In this document: positions 48,420-57,499 of the stretch, piece by piece
Numbering within the stretch: the first letter of the stretch is position 1
How the letters are laid out: the number at the start of each line of letters is the position of its first letter
Program-made: the position numbers and the translations under genes
The notes under the pieces: generated by a model
Database searches by the model: none
The model's input: only the letters and a program-made list of their open reading frames with translations
What the model was told of the DNA's origin: nothing
Source: CAWFSE01 sp963697565
Lineage (GTDB): Bacteria > Actinomycetota > Actinomycetes > CAVWCF01
Length of the DNA: 64,000 bases
Direction of reading: 5' to 3'
Assembly: GCA_963697565.1 (NCBI GenBank)
Contig: CAVOOM010000006.1
Coordinates: 1-64,000, forward strand

Positions 48420-48674
48420 GTGCCGAACTTCAACTGGGGGCCCAACGCCCAGGCGGTCTACGACAAGAGCATCGAGGCCACGCCGCGGCTGTTCCGCAGC
48501 AACACCCGAGACGGCCTAAACAAGATCCTGTCCGAGCGCTACGGCGAGGACACCGAGATCACCGAGCTGATGATCGTCCAGGTGATCAAGGACAACACCC
48601 CGAAGCCGTTCCTGAGCAAGGGGATGAAGGCCATCCAGCCGATCCTCACCGACCCGCGGCTCGCCGACCTCTAG
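48420..48674 (+). CDS. Stand-alone PCP_red-like small protein
   Basis: An 84-residue protein starting at GTG 48420 after GGGGGAGA. The segment NWGPNAQAVYDKSIEATPRL followed by FRSNTRDGLNKIL and EDTEITELMIVQVI matches the pattern of the PCP_red domain (W-x2-EA, IP-x-FVR, R-x4-E, IT-x2-VM), best known at the C-terminus of protochlorophyllide reductase BchB and also found alone in non-photosynthetic bacteria. The match is by eye and the function of the free domain is unknown. Confidence 0.5.
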   Translation: MPNFNWGPNAQAVYDKSIEATPRLFRSNTRDGLNKILSERYGEDTEITELMIVQVIKDNTPKPFLSKGMKAIQPILTDPRLADL

Positions 48675-48709
48675 CCGACTCGACCCCCCGCCGCTCGACG
48701 CAGCCGCCG

Positions 48710-49000
48710 CTAGTGCGGCTGCATCCGGTGGATCTCCCGCTCGACGTCCTCCGGCGTGATCGGCCGGCGGGTGACCTCCCACCAGTTCAGGACCACGCCG
48801 ATCCCCCAGCCGAGGGTCACCCACATCGGCCACGGATATCCCGTCGGCCCGAGGGTCCAGGCCCAGATGCCCCACAGGAACGCGTTCACCACCAGGTAGG
48901 CGACCACGTGGGTCTGGAAGTCGCGGCGGTCCTTGACCCGCTTGATCGCCAGGTCCCGAATGGCCTGCTCGTTGCCCGCCGGCAGCATGGACTCGGTCAT
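48710..49000 (-). CDS. 2TM-domain protein
   Basis: A 96-residue protein with the 2TM domain pattern (PF13239): RDFQTHVVAYLVVNAFLWGIW, then WPMWVTLGWGIGVVLNW and a short C-terminal helix EDVEREIHRM. AAGGAGG lies six bases before ATG 49000. Small 2TM proteins often accompany sensor kinases elsewhere, but none is adjacent here. Confidence 0.88.
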   Translation of the reverse strand: MTESMLPAGNEQAIRDLAIKRVKDRRDFQTHVVAYLVVNAFLWGIWAWTLGPTGYPWPMWVTLGWGIGVVLNWWEVTRRPITPEDVEREIHRMQPH

Positions 49001-49085
49001 CGTGCGCCTCCTTCACCACGGCACGATCACGTACTCACAGCATGGCCCCGGCAGTGGCCGGTTCCCACGGGCGAAAGGCCCCCGA

Positions 49086-49619
49086 TCAGCGGGGCTCGCT
49101 CAGCGCGGTACCCAGCTGGACCCCCCAGGCGCGGGCGCGCTCGCCCTCGCCCGCGACGAGCTCGTTGCGCTTGTCGACCAGGAAGCTCTCCGGATCGGCC
49201 ACCAGGTGGAAGCCATGGTCGCGCAGCCGGCTGGCGATCCCCCGAGAGGCCCGGCCGGTCAGGACGGCCGGCGCGTTGAAACGGGTGTCGTACGCCGCGG
49301 CCCGCCCGTCCTTGACGCGGCTGAGCGTCTTGAACCAGTCACGCAGCCCGGGGCCCGCGGCGTCGGGGTCCAGGGCGAGCCCGCTGTCCGGCTTCTCAGC
49401 GGCATCGAGCGCCCCCTTGCGCGACGACGCCGAGGTCATGCCGTGGGCGTGGGTGGGCCCCCCGACGATCACCAGATCGGCCCCGCCGACCAGGGCGCGG
49501 GTGGCCTCGCCGACCGAAACCACCTTCGCTTCGGCGTAGGGCGCCAGCCCCGCGGCGATCTCGGCGCCGATGGCGTGGGTGTTGCCGTACATCGACTCGT
49601 AGACGATCAGGACCTGCAT
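49086..49619 (-). CDS. Flavodoxin-family protein
   Basis: 177 residues: the FMN phosphate loop is VYESMYGNTHAIG, the second loop is IVGGPTHAHGMTS, and the C-terminal domain is of normal length. ATG 49619 is preferred, as GGGAGGTGG lies just upstream; an in-frame start at 49658 lacks this. It is probably a cytoplasmic electron carrier or FMN-dependent reductase. It is divergent from the TetR-ACT-GNAT gene. Confidence 0.9.
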   Translation of the reverse strand: MQVLIVYESMYGNTHAIGAEIAAGLAPYAEAKVVSVGEATRALVGGADLVIVGGPTHAHGMTSASSRKGALDAAEKPDSGLALDPDAAGPGLRDWFKTLSRVKDGRAAAYDTRFNAPAVLTGRASRGIASRLRDHGFHLVADPESFLVDKRNELVAGEGERARAWGVQLGTALSEPR

Positions 49620-49822
49620 GGCCCACCTCCCTGGCTGGTGTCCAGCCTCGACGGCCACCCGGCGGGCTCACCAGGGCCGAAACTCCCAACCCGCAGGCCG
49701 CTCCCGTGACCCATCTCTCCTCAGGGGCCTGGCGAAGTTCACCTCGACGTCACACAGCGGCCGTACGGTGTTTCCTGGCGCCTCTGGGTGAGGCGCCCAC
49801 GCCTACGGCAGGGGAAGCTCCG

Positions 49823-51754
49823 GTGGCCAGCGACCTTGAGACCCGGCAGCGGATCGTCGACGCCGCCGCGGAGCTGTTCGCCGAGCACGGCTACGGCGGC
49901 ACCCGCCTGCGCATGGTGGCCGAGCGCGCCGGGGTCACCCGCCTCACGGTGAAGCGGCTGACCGGCGGCCGGCCGCAGCTGTTCGCCGAGGTGATGGCCG
50001 CCAAGGTCACCTCGGAGGCGGCCGACCGGGTGGCTGCGGCAGCAGCCGCCCCCGACGCAACGCCCGCGCTGTCGGTGCTGCTCGAGGCCGCCGCCGAGAT
50101 CTTCGCCGACCCCGAGCGCTCCTGGAACGTGCTCGAGCTGGAGGCGCTCACCCAGGCCCACCGGGACGACGACGTGCGGGCCCTGGAGTCAGCCCGGGTG
50201 CGCAAGCGGTGGGCGAACATGAAGGCGCTCACCGAGCAGACCCGTCGCTCAGGCGGCCTGGACGACGACGTCGACGACGACGCGTTCGTGCACTTCGCGC
50301 TCGCCCTGTCGGTGGGCCTCGCCGTCGTGGATCCCGTGGTCGACCGCAAGCCGACCCAGGCTCGGTGGAACGCGCTGATGGGCCGCATCGGATCCGCGGT
50401 CGCGCCGGAGGCCTTCCTGCTGTCGGGCGACCACGAGGCCCGCACCCCTTGGCGGCTGCGCATCGACATCCCCGACCGCCCCGGCGGGCTGGCCCTGCTC
50501 ATGCGGTCGCTGAGCGGGCTGCACGCGTACGTCCTGTCGGCCTATGTGCTCGGTGCCTCCGAAGACCGGCGCACCATCGACGTGGCCCTCACGGTGCCCA
50601 GCGGGGTCAGCGAGCAGGCGATCCTGGCGGCGGCGATGGCCGCGGGCAGCAACGGGTATGTGACCGAGGGGTCGCTCGACGACGGCCTCGACCTGCCGAC
50701 CCGGATCATGGACGGCGCCACCGAGCTCGTCACCAACCCCGGGTTCGCGCCGCAGGCGGCCGCGATGCTGGTGGAGGCCGACCACTTCGAGGTCAGCGAC
50801 GCGGTGGAGGGCGAGGACGACGCCGCCGACATCCTGCGGCTGCAGTGGACGGCCGACCAGCACGTCGTGCTGCAGCGTGACTGGGCGCCGTTCGCCCGCG
50901 CGGAGAAGTCCCGGGCGTCGGCACTGCTGCGGCTCGCCGCGGCGATCGCCAGCGTGGCGGGCGACAAGGAGGCCTTGGGCTGGGTCGAGCCGATCAAGGG
51001 CGGCGGCACGGTCTGGATCCGGCTCGCCCATCCCGGCGACGCCGATGCGGTCGCCGCGATGCACGATCGATGCTCCGAGCAGAGCCGGGTCCACCGCTAC
51101 TTCACCGAGGTCGGCGAGTGGCGCGACATCAACCTGCGCCGGATCACCGGCGGGCATCGCGGCGCCACCCTCGTGGTGATGAGCGAGGAGGGCGCGATCA
51201 TCGGGCTCGGCAACGTCTTCCCCAACTCGCCTGAGGACAGCCACGCGGCCGAGTTCGCCATGATCGTCGAGGACGCCTACCAAGGGCGGGGGGTGGGCAC
51301 CCGGCTGCAGCGACGGATGATCGCCCTAGCCCAACGCCTGGGCTTCACCGAGGTGGTCGCCACCGTGCTGGCCGAGAACTCCGGGATGCTGCACGTGCTC
51401 GAGGAGCCGGGGCTCCACTGGACGCGCGAGCACTCGCAGGGGGTCATCACGTTGCGTGCGCCCCTCCCGGCGGCGGAGGTCGCCGGGACGCAGGCGCACC
51501 GCAAGCCCGCTCGCCCACTCACGGCCAGGCACGCCACCGCAGAGCCACCGCGTCGAAAGGGCCGGGTCAACAAGGCCTGGCACCAGCAGCACGTCTTGGG
51601 ATCCCACGCCCGCCTGGACGACCGGGTGGCCTGGCACCTGGCGCATGCCAAGGAATGCGCCTGCCGGCCGATCCCGCCGAGCATCGTCGCTGCGATCACC
51701 GCCCGCGGGCTCGCCCTTCCCGCTAGCCCCGCGTCGCCATCCCCCCTGCCCTGA
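49823..51754 (+). CDS. TetR-ACT-GNAT fusion protein
   Basis: An unbroken 643-residue protein from GTG 49823 (AGGGGAAG upstream; an in-frame start at 49706 adds unconserved sequence). Residues 8-55 are a TetR-type helix-turn-helix (IVDAAAELFAEHGYGGTRLR, VAERAGVTRLTVKRL) with a following ligand-domain-like helical part. Residues about 209-285 resemble an ACT domain (RLRIDIPDRPGGLALLMRSL). Residues about 396-545 are a GNAT acetyltransferase with the acetyl-CoA loop YQGRGVGTRLQ. A tail with HQQHVLG, WHLAHAKECACRPIP follows. ACT-GNAT lysine acetyltransferases controlled by amino acids are known in actinobacteria; the added TetR module suggests one protein that both binds DNA and acetylates. Confidence 0.85.
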   Translation: MASDLETRQRIVDAAAELFAEHGYGGTRLRMVAERAGVTRLTVKRLTGGRPQLFAEVMAAKVTSEAADRVAAAAAAPDATPALSVLLEAAAEIFADPERSWNVLELEALTQAHRDDDVRALESARVRKRWANMKALTEQTRRSGGLDDDVDDDAFVHFALALSVGLAVVDPVVDRKPTQARWNALMGRIGSAVAPEAFLLSGDHEARTPWRLRIDIPDRPGGLALLMRSLSGLHAYVLSAYVLGASEDRRTIDVALTVPSGVSEQAILAAAMAAGSNGYVTEGSLDDGLDLPTRIMDGATELVTNPGFAPQAAAMLVEADHFEVSDAVEGEDDAADILRLQWTADQHVVLQRDWAPFARAEKSRASALLRLAAAIASVAGDKEALGWVEPIKGGGTVWIRLAHPGDADAVAAMHDRCSEQSRVHRYFTEVGEWRDINLRRITGGHRGATLVVMSEEGAIIGLGNVFPNSPEDSHAAEFAMIVEDAYQGRGVGTRLQRRMIALAQRLGFTEVVATVLAENSGMLHVLEEPGLHWTREHSQGVITLRAPLPAAEVAGTQAHRKPARPLTARHATAEPPRRKGRVNKAWHQQHVLGSHARLDDRVAWHLAHAKECACRPIPPSIVAAITARGLALPASPASPSPLP

Positions 51755-51788
51755 GCGCCGCCTACCCGCTCGCCCTCGGCGAGCCGGC

Positions 51789-52485
51789 TCAGCCGAAGGC
51801 GGCGCTGGGCAGGTCGCGTTCGTCGTCGGCGACCGCGCGCAAGACCCGCGCGGCCACCGCGTCGGGGTCAAGGCCGTGGGGCAGCCGGGGCGCCGTGCCG
51901 GCGAGCGGCCGATCGGCCAGCCCGGTCTCGGTGTGCGGGGGCCGGGCGTCGATCAGTCGGATCCCCAGCCCGGCGCAGCTCGCGGCCGGCCGCGGCGTCG
52001 TACGCGGTGAGCGCCGCCTTCGTGGCCGAGTAGGCGGCCATCCCCGCGGTCGGCTGCTCGGCGACGACCGCGCTGAGGTTCACGACGAAGGGCGCGCGGC
52101 CCTCGCCCGCCGACGCGGTCAGGTGCGGCAGGGCGGCCCGCAGCAGGCGTACGGGGGCGAGGGTGTTGACGAGGAAGAGGTCGAGCAGCACCTCGTCGGG
52201 AAGCTCGCCGACCGGGCCGAAGGCGACCACCCCCGAGGCCACCACGAGGCCGTCGAGCCGGCCGTGCGAGGAGACCGCAGCCGCCACGGCCCGCTCGGCC
52301 GTCTCGGCCTGGCGCAGGTCGCCGGCCACCACCGCCGCGTCGAGGCCGAGCAGCTCCAGCCGCTCGCGGTCGCGACCGAGCAGGGTGAGACGGGCCCCCG
52401 CCGAGGCCAGCCTCCGGCTGATCGGGCCGCCCAGCCCGCCCGTGGCCCCGGCCACCAGGACGGAGAGATCTCCTACGTTCGCCAT
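51789..52485 (-). CDS. Short-chain dehydrogenase/reductase, frame break
   Basis: Classical SDR: the cofactor motif is VLVAGATGGLGGPISRRL (TGxxxGxG type), NLSAVV supplies the catalytic Ser, and YSATKAAL is the YxxxK motif. LLGRDRERLE near the N-terminus suggests NADP(H) preference. The frame breaks near 51968, after ELRRAG, and continues as IRLIDARPPHTETGLADRPL to TGA at 51789. The total length of about 231 is normal. Substrate unknown. Confidence 0.9.
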
Positions 52486-52543
52486 GGCGCGACTGTGCCA
52501 GCCCTGATCGCGAGCCGCCCGTCGAGGCGGCGCCGGCCGGCGG

Positions 52544-54354
52544 TCAGAACGGCCAGAAGACGGGGACCAGCAGGACCGACACGACGCCGAAGAGCAGCAC
52601 GAGCGGCAGCCCGAGCTTCCAGTAGTCGCCGAAGCGGTAGCCCGCCGGGCCCATCACCATCATGTTCGCCGGGGTGGCCACGGGGGTGAGGAAGGCCACG
52701 GCCGCCGCGACGCACAGGCTCATCAGCACCGGGCGGGCCGAAACATCGAGCTGGGCGGCGGCGGAGACCGCGATGGGGATCATGACGAGCGCCGTGGCGG
52801 TGTTGCTGATGAGCTGGCCGAAGACCACGGTGATCACGAACAGCGCGGCGAGCAGCACCAGCGGCCCGGAGTCGCCCACCGCGTCGACGATGACGCTGGC
52901 CACCAGCTCGCCGGCGCCGGACTTGCTGCACCGCGGTCGCCATCGGGATCATGCCGGCCACCAGCAGCACGGTGGTCCACGAGATCCCGCGGTAGGCCTG
53001 CTGCACGGTCACCACCCGCAGCAGGATCATCGCGCCGGCGGCCAGCAGCGCGGCCACGACGGCGGGCACGAGCCCCGTCGCGAGCAGCACCACCATGCCG
53101 GCGAGCGACCGCGATGGCGGGCCGCGAGCGCTTCCCGAGCGGCACCGACTGCCGCCGCACCAGGTCGGGTGAGTCGACGACCATGACCTCGTGGCCGCGC
53201 GCGGCCGTCTCCAGCGCCGACCAAGGCCCCTCGACCAGGAGCGTGTCGCCGGCCTTCAGCCGCACCGGACCGGTGCCGAGGTCGTGGCCCTGGCGGGTGA
53301 CCGCCAGCACGATCAGGCTCCCGTTGAGGACCTGGCTCGGCTGGACCTCGACCCCGACATGGGTGGAGCGCGGCGGGATCACCACCTCGGCTGCGCCGGA
53401 GGAGCGCGACATCAGGGACCGCTCGACGTCCTTGGCCGTCCGCACCGCCTCGACGTCGAGCCCGTGGTCCGCGGCGAGCCGGGTGACGACCTCGCGGATC
53501 GCCGATCAGGGTCAGCCGGTCACCCTCGGCGATGGCGCCCTCGGAGACGGGCTGCCTGGCTGGCCCCATCGAGCACGGTGATGACCCGGACCTCGGGGTA
53601 GCCGGACAGGTCCCACCCCACCCGCGGCGCCCCGATGAGCGCGGAGCCGGGCAGGACCCGCAGGTGGAAGACGTTGTCGAGGGAGTAGTCGCGCACCAGG
53701 GCTTTGGCCAGCCCGCTGAGGTCGGGCGGGGCCTCGTCGCTGACGCGGTCGGGCAGCAGCCGGTCGCCCAGCAGCAGCACGATCCCGATCGTCCCCGCCA
53801 CCAGCGGGATGCCGACGAGGGCGAACTCGGCGAACCCGAACTCCCCGACGCCCGCGTCGCCCGCCGCCTCCGAGATGACGATGTTGACCGGGCTGCCGGT
53901 GAGCAGCAGCAGGCCGCCCGCGCTGCCGGCGAAGGCCAGCGGCATCAGCAGGCGCGACGCCGGGAAGGCCCGGCGCAGCGACATGATGACCGCCATCGGC
54001 AGCAGCGCGGCCACCGCGCCGTTCAGCCCGATCAGCGCCGTGAGGCCGGCGCTGAGCAGCATGGTGAGCAGCAGCAGCCGCCGCGTGCCGCTGCCCGGAC
54101 CGGCTCACCAGCGACTGGCCGACCCAGGTGGTCACCCCGGTGGCGTCGAGCCCCTCGCTCACCACGAAGAGCGCGGCGATCAGGATCACCGCCGGGTCGC
54201 CGAAGCCGGCCAGCGCCTCGGGCAGGGTGAGCACGCCCAGGGCGTACAGGACGAGCGCGGAGCCGATCGCGACGAACTCGACCGGCAGGCGGTTCCACAC
54301 GAACAGCCCCACGAGGAAGGCCAGCGTCAGGAGGGTGAGCGTGGAGTCACTCAT
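52544..54354 (-). CDS. SLC13/DASS-type transporter with TrkA_C domains, frame breaks
   Basis: The order of elements is that of SLC13-family permeases with two central RCK_C/TrkA_C domains: N-terminal helices (LLTLAFLVGLFVWNRLPVEF), the motif TGSPVNIVISEAAG, TrkA_C domains (GSALIGAPRVGWDLSG and VLNGSLIVLAVTRQG), then the second membrane half with GQLISNTATALVMIPIA and TPVATPANMMVMGPAGYRFG, which is diagnostic. It would carry sulfate, phosphate or dicarboxylates with Na+ or H+. At least five frame changes (near 54090, 53560, 53490, 53110 and 52920) are needed. All conserved blocks are present, which argues for sequence error over decay. Confidence 0.82.
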
Positions 54355-54394
54355 CCGCGCCGCCCTCGGGCGTGCCGGACCAGCGGCGATGTGG

Positions 54395-55989
54395 TCACTC
54401 GAGCGTCGCCGCGATGCCGACGATGAGCGTGGCGGCGACGAAGAGCCCGAGGATGAGCGGCCAGACGAAGCGCAGGTACTTGTCGTACCCGACCTTGGCG
54501 ATCGCGAGCCCGCCGACGACGACGACGCTGGTGGGCGAGACGAGCAGGGTGAGCCCGTGGCCCATGATCCAGGCGGTGATCGTGGTGGACCGGCTCACGC
54601 CGGCGAAGTCGGCCAGCGGCGCCAGCAGCGGCATGGCGAGCGCGGCGTGCCCCGAGCTGGACGGGATCAGGAACGCCAGCGGGATGTTGACCAGGATCGT
54701 GATGAAGGCGAAGACCCCGGCGGAGGCTCCGCTGACCAGCTGCTCCATCGAGTTGAGGATGGTGTCGAGGGTCTGGGTGTTGTTCATGATCACCGAGACC
54801 CCGCCGGCCAGCAGCACCACCAGCGCCGGGCCCATCATGTCCGAGGCCCCGGCGGCGATCAGCCGCACCGTCTCCTTCTCGCCCATCTTCGGCCACGATC
54901 CCCACCAGCACCGAGGCGAGGATGAAGAGCATCGCCAGCTGCGGGAACCACCAGTTCAGCTCGAACCAGTACGGCGCCGCGCCGGCGACCTCGTGCTGGT
55001 TGTAGTAGTCGGCCGGCCCGGTGGTGCCGCCGATGATGCTCGACCACGGGATGACCGAGAAGATCATCAGCCCGAAGGCGAAGACGGTGATCGCCAGCAC
55101 CCACTTCTGGGTGCGCGTCAGCCGGTGCTCGGCGCCCGGCTCCTCGTGCTCGAGGTCCTCGGCGATGTGGTCGGTGGCCGAGGCCTCCGCCTCATCGGGG
55201 TCGTCGAAGCCCACCAGCGAGGCGCTCGGGTCCTTGCGGACCTTCGCGGCGTAGCGCAGCACCCAGGCGACCGCCATCGCGGTCAGGACGACCCACAGGA
55301 TCACCCGCAGCACGATGCCGTCGCCGATCGAGACGCCGGCCTCGCCCGCGGCGACGCCGATCGAGAACGGGTTCACCGTGGCGCCCATCACCCCGACCAT
55401 CGCGCCGATGATGATCATCGACGCGGTGACCATGCGGTCGTAGCCGAGCGCGGCCATCAGCGGGATGAACAGCGCGTAGAAGCCGAGGGTCTCCACCGAG
55501 AAGCCCATCGTGGAGCCGAGCAGCGAGAACAGCACCATGACCGCGGCGATGAGCAGCCAGCCCTTGTCCCGCAGCCGGTTCGCCAAGCGCGCCGACGGCG
55601 ACCTCGAGGCTCTTGGTGGCGAAGGAGACCGAGATGAAGGCGCCGATCGCCATGATGAAGACGATGACGCCGATCTGGCCGAACATCCGGCCGACCGTCT
55701 CGGTGTCGACGAACTCGCTCTCGGGGTTGAGCAGGCCGTAGATGCCGTTGATCGGGGCCAGGATGAGCTGCTGGACCTTGTCGCCGAACGACAGCGGCGA
55801 GGGCACCTGCTCGAAGGTGCCGGGGATCGGCGAGCCGTCCGCGTCGGTCAGATAGCGGCCGGCGGGGATGAACAGCGCCGCCACCCAGACCAGCACGGTG
55901 ACGATCGCCAGCGTGGTGACGGCCCCCGGGAACTGGAACTTCCGCTTCTTCTTCGCAGCGGCCGTCGCGGTCGCCTCGCTGGTGGCCAT
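54395..55989 (-). CDS. YfcC-family permease, frame breaks
   Basis: About 530 residues with 11-12 transmembrane helices. The start [20 protein letters not shown] is followed by the first helix, and the family features [16 protein letters not shown] and [19 protein letters not shown] are clear, the latter matching YfcC/AbgT-type carriers. Breaks lie near 55590 and 54890. Its ATG overlaps the stop of the arginine deiminase gene (TGATG), so it probably moves arginine, ornithine or citrulline for that pathway; the family also contains other amino-acid carriers. Confidence 0.83.
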
Positions 55990-57231
55990 CAGTAGTCCAC
56001 GGCGTCGCGCGTGATCGGGCAGGTCATGCAGTGGCCGCCGCCGCGGCCGCGGCCGAGCTCGGCGCCGACGATCGTGACGACCTCGATCCCCTCCTTGCGG
56101 AGCAGGGTGTTGGTGTAGGTGTTGCGGTCGTAGGCGAACACCACGCCGGGCGAGGCGCACACGAGGTTCGCGCCGCTGTCCCACTGGGTGCGCTCGCGCA
56201 CGTAGGCGTTGCCGCCGGTCTCCACGACCCGCAGCTTCGGCAGGTTGAGCGACTCGGCGACCACGTCGACGAACGGCTTGCTCTCCTTGACGAGCTCGAC
56301 GCCGCCGGGCTTGTCCGACGGCCGGTACGAGAAGGCCTCGATCTGGTGCACGATGTCGGGGTAGAGCAGCACGCAGTCGCGGTCGGCGAAGGTGAAGACC
56401 GTGTCGAGGTGCATCGCGGCGCGCAGCTTCGGCATCGCCGCGACGACGACCCGCTCGGCGGCGCCCTTCTCGAACAGCGCGGCCGCCAGCTGGCTGATCC
56501 CCTGCCGCGAGGACCGCTCGCTCATCCCGACCAGCACCGTCTTGTTGCCGATCGGCATCACGTCGCCGCCCTCGAGGGTGGCCATGCCCCAGTCCTGCGG
56601 TCGGGTCGCCCCACCAGACGTTGACGTTGCCGGCGAAGTCCGGGTGGAAGCGGTAGATCGCCGTGGCGAGGATCGTCTCCTCGTGCCGGGCCGGCCAGTA
56701 GAGCGGGTTGAGGGTCACGCCGCCGTAGATCCAGCAGGTCGTGTCGCGGGTGTAGATGGTGTTCGGGAGCGGGGGCAGCAGGTACTCGTTGACGCCGGCG
56801 GCGTCGCGCACCAGGCCGATCATGTCGCCGCCGTGCGTCTCCGGGAACTCGTAGGTCGACAGCCCGCCGATCAGCGTCTCCGCGAGGTCGCGGTCAGGCA
56901 GCCCGTCGAGGTAGCTGCGCACCTCGTCGACGAGCCCGACCCCGACCTGGTTGGGCACGATCTGGTGGTCGAGGATCCAGGCCTTGGCCTCGGGGACCGC
57001 GAGGGTCTCGGCCAGCAGGTTGTGCATCTCGACCACGTCGATGCCGCGGTCGCGCATCTTCGTGATGAAGTCGAAGTGGTCGCGCTTGGCGTTCTCCACC
57101 CACATCACGTCGTCGAACAGCAGGTCGTCGCAGTTGGACGGGGTCAATCGCGCGTGCGCCCTGCCGGGCGCGCACACCATCACCTTGCGCAGCTGGCCGA
57201 CCTCTGAATGAACGCCGAAAGCCGTGGACAT
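55989..57231 (-). CDS. arcA: Arginine deiminase, frame break
   Basis: Converts arginine to citrulline and ammonia, the first step of the ADI pathway. The N-terminal [20 protein letters not shown], the substrate-site segments [12 protein letters not shown] and [11 protein letters not shown], and the C-terminal nucleophile Cys in GGGHCMTCP are all present. One break near 56605, just before [12 protein letters not shown], splits the gene; the total length of about 413 is normal. It is coupled to the downstream permease by a TGATG overlap. No arcB or arcC is in the window, so later steps are encoded elsewhere or absent. Confidence 0.94.
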
Positions 57232-57326
57232 GTGCCGTCCCCTCCCTGGTTGCCGCACGGTGGGATCCCGAGCGCCGCAGCCTGCCCCTGCGCAGTCCGA
57301 CCAGCAGGCGACGCGCTGCGGACGTT

Positions 57327-57340
57327 CGTTGCTCGCAACG
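57327..57340. promoter_or_regulatory. Palindrome in the arcA/thrE divergent region
   Basis: CGTTGCTCGCAACG is a 14-bp palindrome with a two-base centre, 96 bases upstream of the arcA start and 160 bases upstream of the exporter gene. It is a plausible operator; no regulator is assigned. Confidence 0.4.
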
Positions 57341-57499
57341 TACACAGCGGCGACCCGGGCTGCGCGAGAGGCAGTGGCTCCGGTCGCAGGCCCTTCACCT
57401 CCCCGTCACCGCCCGTCCACACGGCCGCACCGGCCCCCTCGATCTGTGGCAACCTCACCCTCGAACGGCCCAGCGAGCCCAGACCCCTGAGGGGACCCC

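Noticed and set aside
57232..57499. Riboswitch or T-box between arcA and the exporter gene
   Set aside because: Only a short palindrome is visible; there are no conserved aptamer motifs.
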